Assembly: GCA_045592625.1 (NCBI GenBank)
Contig: JAZNVC010000004.1
Coordinates: forward strand, 219,908 to 283,907
Direction of reading: 5' to 3'
Source of the DNA: SIG607 sp045592625
GTDB lineage: Bacteria; Bacillota; Clostridia; Oscillospirales; Acutalibacteraceae
Length of the DNA: 64,000 bases
Shown here one piece after another: positions 7,856 to 12,741 of the stretch (its first letter is position 1; each line of letters opens with the position of its first letter). The notes beneath the pieces were generated by a model. The model was not told where the DNA came from, did no database searches, and was given only the letters and a program-made list of their open reading frames with translations. The translations under genes were made by a program, and so were the position numbers.

Positions 7856-7958
7856 ATAAAAGCAACTGGTATTGTTCGTAGAATAGACGATTTGGGAAGG
7901 GTTGTTATTCCCAAAGAAATTCGCCGCACGATGCGAATTCGCGAAGGTTACCCCTTGC
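7856..7958 (+). pseudogene. spoVT 5'-end fossil D (about 34 codons, start lost)
   Basis: The frame reads KATGIVRRIDDLGRVVIP and on to RTMRIREG, matching intact SpoVT, but the start codon is ATA rather than ATG despite a good GAGGAG site. After REG the sequence leaves SpoVT and joins the tail repeat at 7971. The longest of the four fossils; codons 7-9 are GTTCGTAGA, like fossil A and unlike the intact gene. Confidence 0.85.
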
Positions 7959-7970
7959 TGACAACATTGA

Positions 7971-8021
7971 CACATTTCGATAAATTTTGTGTTGCGATAC
8001 ATAGTGTGGTAGAAAGATATA
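7971..8021. repeat. Cassette tail repeat, copy 1
   Basis: 51 bases beginning CACATTTCGA and containing GATACATAGTGTG. By eye it matches the segment at 9069-9119 in about 42 of 51 positions, and it sits at the same place relative to the next terminator hairpin. Confidence 0.7.
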
Positions 8022-8049
8022 ACGAGAGGTGAAGTTCACCTCTCGTTAT
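8019..8049 (-). terminator. Terminator of the Fic gene
   Basis: Fifteen-base arms (ATAACGAGAGGTGAA and complement) around a single base, so effectively a tight GAAGTTC loop, immediately beyond the Fic stop codon. Confidence 0.7.
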
Positions 8050-8050
8050 A

Positions 8051-8989
8051 TTACCTAAAGTTTTTATGACAGTTTTGTTTTAAGAATTCTTTAATTTCGC
8101 CGTTGTCTTTATCTTCATAATACTTAATCAAAAGTTTTTTGAATTCGGGCACGTGATTTTCAGGGATGACTAAAAGGCCACCTGCTTTTGAAATTAAATA
8201 ATGATTTGCGAATATAACCGATGCTCGTTTGTTACCGTCATTGAAAATTTGTGTTTTCATGCAGTAAAGGCAAAGCTCAATGGCAATATTTATCGGCTCA
8301 TCATCTTGGTTTACAATTTCTAAAATATTTTCGATAACAACAGTTTCAATGGGAAGGGGCGGTATATACGATGTTCCACCAATGGTTACGGGTACACCTC
8401 TTATTCTGCCACCGCTTGCAAAAAAGCCCTCGTTTACGAGCTTAGCGATATGACAAAGGATAGAATAATCACTTTTCACCTGCAAAACCTCTTTGTCTAA
8501 AATAAACTCCCAAGCGTGTTTAAGGTTTAATATTTTTTGCACATCGCTTGCCGTTACGCCGTTTACCTTGCCATTTTCTAGTATATCTTCGGTTTGGGGG
8601 AAAGAGGTTGCAACACCCTCTAAAACAGCCTGCTCATAAATGGATAATTTCATATTCATTCGGGCAAAATCAAGGTTTAAAAGTACGTCGGGGGATAATT
8701 CGTTTTCAGTAAAACCTTTTTCAGCAAGCACTTTTTCCACCTTGCGAATTTGTTTTCGGAGTTCCTTTGCTTCTGCATTATTACGAAGCAAAAGTTGATA
8801 AAGCGTATCGGAATAAACATCAACGTAAGTTGAAGTTACGCGACTGCCTACACGCTTGCGGACATATAGATATTTACCGCTTTTGTTTTCCTTTATTTCG
8901 GGTGTGCCGTCATAAGCCAATAATTTAAGTCGGGCATACAAATCGGCACGCTGCTCTAATAATTCTTGTATTTCTGGGTAGTTATTCAT
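8051..8989 (-). CDS. Fic-family protein with altered catalytic motif
   Basis: A 312-residue protein. Residues 190-260 hold the Fic core: a flap region (PVTIGGTSYIPPLP) followed by QIFNDGNKR at 247-255, where canonical AMP-transferring Fic enzymes have HPFxDGNGR. The catalytic His and the Pro are thus Gln and Ile, while the phosphate-binding DGNKR is kept. An upstream LEG at 123-125 sits where class II Fic proteins carry their inhibitory Glu. An N-terminal coiled region covers 1-100. Activity may be lost or different. The start has AAGGAG seven bases ahead. Cargo of the spoVT island. Confidence 0.85.
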   Translation of the reverse strand: MNNYPEIQELLEQRADLYARLKLLAYDGTPEIKENKSGKYLYVRKRVGSRVTSTYVDVYSDTLYQLLLRNNAEAKELRKQIRKVEKVLAEKGFTENELSPDVLLNLDFARMNMKLSIYEQAVLEGVATSFPQTEDILENGKVNGVTASDVQKILNLKHAWEFILDKEVLQVKSDYSILCHIAKLVNEGFFASGGRIRGVPVTIGGTSYIPPLPIETVVIENILEIVNQDDEPINIAIELCLYCMKTQIFNDGNKRASVIFANHYLISKAGGLLVIPENHVPEFKKLLIKYYEDKDNGEIKEFLKQNCHKNFR

Positions 8990-9000
8990 ACCAAAACTCC

Positions 9001-9048
9001 TTTTAGGGAACTTTTTTATAAATTTATTATAATAATTGTTCCCTAAAA
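9001..9048. promoter_or_regulatory. Inverted-repeat operator around the Fic promoter
   Basis: Perfect 11-base arms (TTTTAGGGAAC at 9001-9011 and complement at 9038-9048) flank the -10 box: one arm lies within the 17-base spacer, the other just past the predicted start of transcription. Bound protein would block initiation. The regulator is not identified; autoregulation is possible. Confidence 0.7.
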
Positions 9049-9054
9049 TGTCAA
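9026..9054 (-). promoter_or_regulatory. Promoter of the Fic gene
   Basis: Minus strand TTGACA, 17 bases, TATAAT: a consensus vegetative promoter. Confidence 0.85.
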
Positions 9055-9068
9055 GCGTTATTCACCCA

Positions 9069-9119
9069 CACCTTTCGACAGGTTTTGCTTTGCAATACAT
9101 AGTGTGATAGAGAGATATA
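9069..9119. repeat. Cassette tail repeat, copy 2
   Basis: Matches 7971-8021 over 51 bases. Here no spoVT fragment precedes it; it directly follows the Fic promoter region, suggesting that the fossil at this junction was deleted or that Fic and the propeller gene arrived differently. Confidence 0.65.
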
Positions 9120-9126
9120 AAAGAAC

Positions 9127-9148
9127 AGCGGAGTGAAATCACTCCGCT
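9127..9148 (-). terminator. Terminator overlapping the stop of the beta-propeller gene
   Basis: AGCGGAGTGA pairs with TCACTCCGCT; the stop codon lies in the stem. A T-run follows on the plus-strand side; on the minus strand only a weaker A/T stretch follows. Confidence 0.5.
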
Positions 9149-9828
9149 TTCTTTTGTGCATATAGTTTTGCAAGTGTATGATTCATAGATTTAAGGTCTT
9201 GAAGTTCATAATCAATATATGTCCACCGATGTTTCTTTTCGGTAAAGCCGTGCATTTCTAACGATTTATAAGAACGGAAAAAGTCAAACTCATCTTCAGA
9301 AAGAAGAATCATGTTATTTATTTGTTGATTTTCAAATTTAGCAACAAAACCGTTTTGTAAAACTCCGTCATCACCGCGAACAAAACCTAAAACATAATAC
9401 GAATTTGTGTTTTTATCAAATTCAATATGGTGAACCATCATTTTGTCATCTATATTAATTCTATTTGTCAAAGAAAAATCCGATGTATTATAAACATATA
9501 TAGCCGAGTGCAACGAATCTTTTCCACAACCAATATTTATAAAAAACTGCCCGTCGGGAGAAAAACAGAACCCGTCGTCATCACCAAGTTTTGTATAGCG
9601 TATTTTCTTGAGTAAGGCAAAGGATTCAAGGGAGTAAACGGCGATGCAACCATCGCTTGATTTAACAACAAAAATCTTTCCGTCGGGAGAAATCATTGGT
9701 GTGTATGCGTAAATAATATCTTTGTACTTTTTAATTTCATTATTATCTTTATCGTACAGATAAACCGTTTGTCCCGTGCAACCAACAGAATATTCTCCGT
9801 TGCTCACATATCCCCAAAAGTTTTTCAC
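9139..9828 (-). CDS. Beta-propeller (WD40-like) protein of unknown function
   Basis: 229 residues with repeated beta-propeller hallmarks: SPDGKIFVVKSSDGCIAVY near 47-66, SPDGQFFINIG near 90-100 and a further AIYVYNTSDF strand pattern. Only four or five blades fit, so a short propeller or a half that pairs with itself is likely. No signal peptide or membrane span, so cytoplasmic. The start is probably the GTG at 9828, with AAAGGCGGTGA just before it. It is the cargo closest to intact spoVT and shares promoter layout with the gene at 7079. No known function recognised. Confidence 0.6.
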   Translation of the reverse strand: MKNFWGYVSNGEYSVGCTGQTVYLYDKDNNEIKKYKDIIYAYTPMISPDGKIFVVKSSDGCIAVYSLESFALLKKIRYTKLGDDDGFCFSPDGQFFINIGCGKDSLHSAIYVYNTSDFSLTNRINIDDKMMVHHIEFDKNTNSYYVLGFVRGDDGVLQNGFVAKFENQQINNMILLSEDEFDFFRSYKSLEMHGFTEKKHRWTYIDYELQDLKSMNHTLAKLYAQKKAE

Positions 9829-9848
9829 AAAATCACCGCCTTTTATTT

Positions 9849-9877
9849 ATTATAACATATTTAATTTCAAAAGTAAA
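9849..9877 (-). promoter_or_regulatory. Promoter of the beta-propeller gene
   Basis: Minus strand TTTACT, 17 bases, TATAAT, as for the PH-like gene, nine bases from the divergent spoVT promoter. Confidence 0.75.
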
Positions 9878-9885
9878 TTGTTGCA

Positions 9886-9914
9886 GTATAAATCACCTCA
9901 AATTACAGATAATA
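9886..9914 (+). promoter_or_regulatory. sigma-G-like promoter of spoVT
   Basis: GTATA, 17 bases, GATAATA, 36 bases before the ATG. The same element with the same spacing is kept in fossils B and C, which supports it as the functional promoter. Forespore sigma-G control is known for spoVT in Bacillus. Confidence 0.6.
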
Positions 9915-9949
9915 ACATCACGATTTGAAATTTAAGGAGAAATGTATAT

Positions 9950-10486
9950 ATGAAAGCAACTGGTATTGTGAGAAGAATAGATGATTTGGGGAGGGTTGTT
10001 ATTCCCAAAGAAATTCGCCGCACAATGCGAATCAGAGAGGGAGACCCGTTGGAAATATTTACCGGTGCGGGTGGAGAGGTTATTTTCAAGAAATATTCGC
10101 CGGTTGGGGAGCTTAGTGAATTTGCTGAAAGCTATGCTCAGGCGATTATACGTTGTTCCTCCCTACCCATACTGATTTGTGACAGAGATGGTTGTGTTGC
10201 AGCGGCGGGGGTTTCTAAAAAGGACGTTTTAGACAAGTCCATTTCACCTGCAATAGAAGAATTTATGGAGCAAAGAAAAGAGTATATTTTGGAGGGCGAC
10301 AAAAAGGAAGCCGCTCTTGACGGTGCAGACTTTACCGTTGCCTTTGCCTGTCCCATAATAACGGCAGGAGATTTAGTGGGTGCGGTTATGCTTATTAATG
10401 ACGGTGACGGAAAAACCGCTACAGACAGCGATAAAAATTTAGTGCGTGTTGCCGCCCAATTTTTAGGCAGACAAATGGAAGAATAA
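9950..10486 (+). CDS. spoVT: Stage V sporulation protein T, AbrB-type regulator
   Basis: 178 residues, the usual SpoVT length. The N-terminal 50 residues are an AbrB swapped-hairpin DNA-binding domain (MKATGIVRRIDDLGRVVIP, then KEIRRTMRIREGDPLEIF); the rest is a GAF-like domain ending in an LGRQMEE helix. SpoVT is a forespore regulator of late sporulation genes and spore germination. AAGGAG precedes the ATG. This is the only intact copy among five leader copies in 7 kb. Its presence argues for a spore-forming lineage. Confidence 0.95.
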   Translation: MKATGIVRRIDDLGRVVIPKEIRRTMRIREGDPLEIFTGAGGEVIFKKYSPVGELSEFAESYAQAIIRCSSLPILICDRDGCVAAAGVSKKDVLDKSISPAIEEFMEQRKEYILEGDKKEAALDGADFTVAFACPIITAGDLVGAVMLINDGDGKTATDSDKNLVRVAAQFLGRQMEE

Positions 10487-10493
10487 AAAATGC

Positions 10494-10522
10494 TTGATTT
10501 TTAGTTTATAATGTGTTATACT
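10494..10522 (+). promoter_or_regulatory. Promoter of the rimP-nusA-infB operon
   Basis: TTGATT, 17 bases, TATACT, eight bases after the spoVT stop codon and upstream of the leader hairpin. Confidence 0.7.
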
Positions 10523-10547
10523 GACTGCAGTTGGATAAAGGAAGGTT

Positions 10548-10579
10548 AAGTGAGCGGATAAAACCGCTCACTTTTCTTT
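10548..10579 (+). terminator. Terminator-like hairpin in the leader of the rimP-nusA operon
   Basis: AAGTGAGCGG pairs with CCGCTCACTT around a six-base loop, followed by TTCTTT. Because it lies downstream of the rimP promoter it may act as an attenuator, although it could simply end spoVT transcripts. Confidence 0.7.
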
Positions 10580-10604
10580 CGCAAATAAATACGAGGTGAT
10601 AAAT

Positions 10605-11057
10605 TTGGCTAACATAGCAGAAACGGTAACTCTTCTTATAAAAGATACTGTAGAAGCACAAGGCGTATCTCTATGGGACGTACGTTTTATCAAAGAAGGT
10701 GCAGACTGGTTTTTACGCATTTTTATCGACAAAGAAAACGGCGTATCAATCGACGACTGTGTAAACGTATCCCACGCTATTGACCCTATAATTGACGAGG
10801 CTGACCCTATTGACCGCTCCTACTGTATGGAGGTTTCCTCCCCCGGTATTGAGCGTGAGCTTACCCGCCCCGAACATTTTGCTAAAATGCAGGGCAGAGA
10901 TATTACGGTCAAGCTCTATAAAGCCTTAGACGGCTCAAAAGAAATTAAAGGAACCCTTGTTTCCTTTGATGATAAACTTATAATCAAAACCGAGGCAACA
11001 GAGTATGCTTTAGAAAAAAGCGCTGTTGCCAAGGTCAATCTTAATGACTACATTTAA
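10605..11057 (+). CDS. rimP: Ribosome maturation factor RimP
   Basis: About 150 residues; the N-terminal domain carries LWDVRFIKEG and DCVNVSHAIDPIID, the middle has MEVSSPGIERELTRPEHF, the RimP signature. RimP binds the 30S subunit and helps its assembly. The start is probably the TTG at 10605, since GAGGTGAT lies just before it; a GTG at 10596 has no ribosome site. First gene of the nusA-infB operon, its standard position in Bacillota. Confidence 0.93.
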   Translation: MANIAETVTLLIKDTVEAQGVSLWDVRFIKEGADWFLRIFIDKENGVSIDDCVNVSHAIDPIIDEADPIDRSYCMEVSSPGIERELTRPEHFAKMQGRDITVKLYKALDGSKEIKGTLVSFDDKLIIKTEATEYALEKSAVAKVNLNDYI

Positions 11058-11078
11058 TTTTTGGAGGTATAATGGAAA

Positions 11079-12173
11079 ATGGCTAGAAAAACTGTAAAGA
11101 AAAAGGAAAACGATTATTCGGAATTTTTTGCGGCTCTTGCTGCTATGGAGGAAGAGAAAGGCATTCCCCAGCAGTTCATTGCTGAAAAAATCGCAGAAGC
11201 TATAGTAGTAGCTTCCCGTAAAGATTACGGCGGAAACGATGTTGTAAAGTGCACCATTGACCCCGAAAACAAAATTTTTACCGTAGTTGCAAGAAAAGAA
11301 GTTGTAGCAGAGATTGAAAATCCCTTTACTCAAATGCTTATAAGCGATGCTGTAAAGATTGACCCCAATGCCGAGGTTCAGGGCTTTGTTGACATTCCCC
11401 TTGACCCCGCAAAGTTTGGCAGAGTTGTTGCACAGAACTCCAGAAACAACTTCCATCAGGGTGTCAGAGATGTTGAACGCGGTCAGACTTTGGCTCAGTT
11501 CCAAAGCAAAACAAAAGAAATTGTTACCGCTTCCGTTCAGAGAATTGACCCCAAAACCGGCAACGCCACCATTCTTATCGGTCATGCAGAAGCTACCCTT
11601 CCCAAAACCGAACAGGTTCCAGATGAGGTTATTAAGGAAGGCGACCACATTAAAGTATATATTGTTGACGTTAAAGAAACCGAAAGAGGTCCCCGTGTAA
11701 TGCTTTCCCGTACACACGCCGACCTTGTTAAACGCCTTTTCGAATCTGAAGTTCCCGAAATTTTTGACGGTACCATTCAGGTTAAGTCCATTTCACGTCA
11801 GGCAGGAAGCCGTACAAAGATTGCCGTATATAGCAGCAACAGTGAAATTGATCCTATTGGTGCTTGTATCGGTCCTCACGGTTCCCGTGTAAACAAAATC
11901 GTTGAAGAATTAGCAGGTGAAAAAATCGACATTGTTAAATACAGCGACGACCCTGCTGCATTTATCAGCGAAGCTCTCTCTCCTGCTAAGGTTCTCACCT
12001 GTGAAATCATTTCAGAGGAGCCCAAAGCTTGCAGAGTTACCGTTCCCGATTCACAGTTATCCCTTGCTATTGGTAACAAGGGTCAGAACGTTCGCCTTGC
12101 CGCAAGACTTACAGGCTGGAAGATTGACATCCATCCCGAAAGCGGTTTTTATGAAGGCGCATCTGAGGAATAA
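11079..12173 (+). CDS. nusA: Transcription termination/antitermination protein NusA
   Basis: 364 residues: N-terminal RNA-polymerase-binding domain, an S1 domain around 130-200 and two KH domains (IGPHGSRVNKIVEELAGEKI near 270 and LAIGNKGQNVRLAARLTGWK near 330). It lacks the acidic C-terminal repeats of enterobacterial NusA, as usual in Bacillota. It modulates pausing and intrinsic termination. GGAGG lies 11 bases before the ATG; a five-codon reading frame starting at the ATG at 11071 lies between them and may be incidental. Confidence 0.97.
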   Translation: MARKTVKKKENDYSEFFAALAAMEEEKGIPQQFIAEKIAEAIVVASRKDYGGNDVVKCTIDPENKIFTVVARKEVVAEIENPFTQMLISDAVKIDPNAEVQGFVDIPLDPAKFGRVVAQNSRNNFHQGVRDVERGQTLAQFQSKTKEIVTASVQRIDPKTGNATILIGHAEATLPKTEQVPDEVIKEGDHIKVYIVDVKETERGPRVMLSRTHADLVKRLFESEVPEIFDGTIQVKSISRQAGSRTKIAVYSSNSEIDPIGACIGPHGSRVNKIVEELAGEKIDIVKYSDDPAAFISEALSPAKVLTCEIISEEPKACRVTVPDSQLSLAIGNKGQNVRLAARLTGWKIDIHPESGFYEGASEE

Positions 12174-12176
12174 GAT

Positions 12177-12443
12177 ATGGTTAAGAAAATACCTCTTCGC
12201 CAATGCACCGGATGTATGGAGAGAAAGGCAAAGAACGAGCTTATTCGTGTGGTACGCACCCCTGAAAACAGTATAGTTCTTGACTTTTCGGGCAAAATGA
12301 ACGGCCGCGGAGCATATATTTGTAAAAACAGCGACTGCCTTAGTATTGCCGTAAAAAAGAAACGTCTTGAAAATACCTTCGGCGTAACCATCCCCGAAGA
12401 AATTTTTGAAAGACTTAAAAAGGAGCTAACTTCCGGTGAATGA
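12177..12443 (+). CDS. rnpM: YlxR/RnpM family RNA-binding protein
   Basis: 88 residues, with the family signature RQCTGCMERK near residue 8 and GRGAYICKNSDC in the middle. YlxR (DUF448) was recently linked to RNase P modulation, hence RnpM. It follows nusA by three bases and overlaps the next gene by eight. Confidence 0.92.
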   Translation: MVKKIPLRQCTGCMERKAKNELIRVVRTPENSIVLDFSGKMNGRGAYICKNSDCLSIAVKKKRLENTFGVTIPEEIFERLKKELTSGE

Positions 12444-12741
12444 TAAAACAATCGCTTTACTGGGTTTTGCCAGCAAATCAGGAAACCTGTCTTTTGGGGC
12501 TGACAGTGTAAAGGAAAGCCTTAAAAGAAATAAAGCAAGGCTTGTTATTATTGCAAGTGACATTTCGGAAAAATCCCGCAAAGAAATACGTTTTTTCGCC
12601 TTAAAAAACAATGTTCCCGTTATGGATATAGAATATGACATTGAAACACTTTCACACGCTACGGGTAAAAAGGGCGGAATAATTTGCGTAAACGAAAAAG
12701 GATTTGCCGATGCTATCAAAGGAGGAAATGCCAATGGCTAA
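12436..12741 (+). CDS. ylxQ: L7Ae-family ribosomal protein-like YlxQ
   Basis: 101 residues with the L7Ae/L30e fold pattern: LLGFASKSGNLSFGADSVKE, then VIIASDISEKSRKEI, then a hydrophobic C-terminal core. A likely K-turn RNA binder. It starts at a GTG ten bases after AAGGAG in the end of the ylxR gene and overlaps infB by eight bases, its normal neighbour. Confidence 0.9.
   Translation: MNDKTIALLGFASKSGNLSFGADSVKESLKRNKARLVIIASDISEKSRKEIRFFALKNNVPVMDIEYDIETLSHATGKKGGIICVNEKGFADAIKGGNANG

Larger units (their letters stand above)
2741..9949. other. spoVT-proximal cassette island with repeated spoVT 5' ends
   Basis: Between the DUF368 gene and intact spoVT lie about 7.2 kb of minus-strand accessory genes separated by plus-strand fragments of the spoVT leader and first codons at 2855, 6971, 7670 and 7856. 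Each boundary carries a hairpin terminator just right of a TACATAG or ACATAG motif. Cargo, from left to right: restriction-modification operon, PH-like membrane protein, Fic protein, beta-propeller-like protein. The layout suggests successive insertions at the 5' end of spoVT, each leaving a fossil start and supplying a fresh one. No integrase or transposase gene is present. Confidence 0.75.

Noticed and set aside
8690..8710. TVVIEN in the Fic protein as the inhibitory motif
   Set aside because: The residues (about 216-221) fit [S/T]xxxE[G/N], but they lie in the helix just before the active loop; the more N-terminal LEG near 124 is the better positional match.
11010..11717. Long open frame on the minus strand inside nusA
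   Set aside because: It lies antisense to a clearly conserved nusA, lacks a ribosome site, and is rich in Cys, Phe and Asn as expected of a shadow frame.
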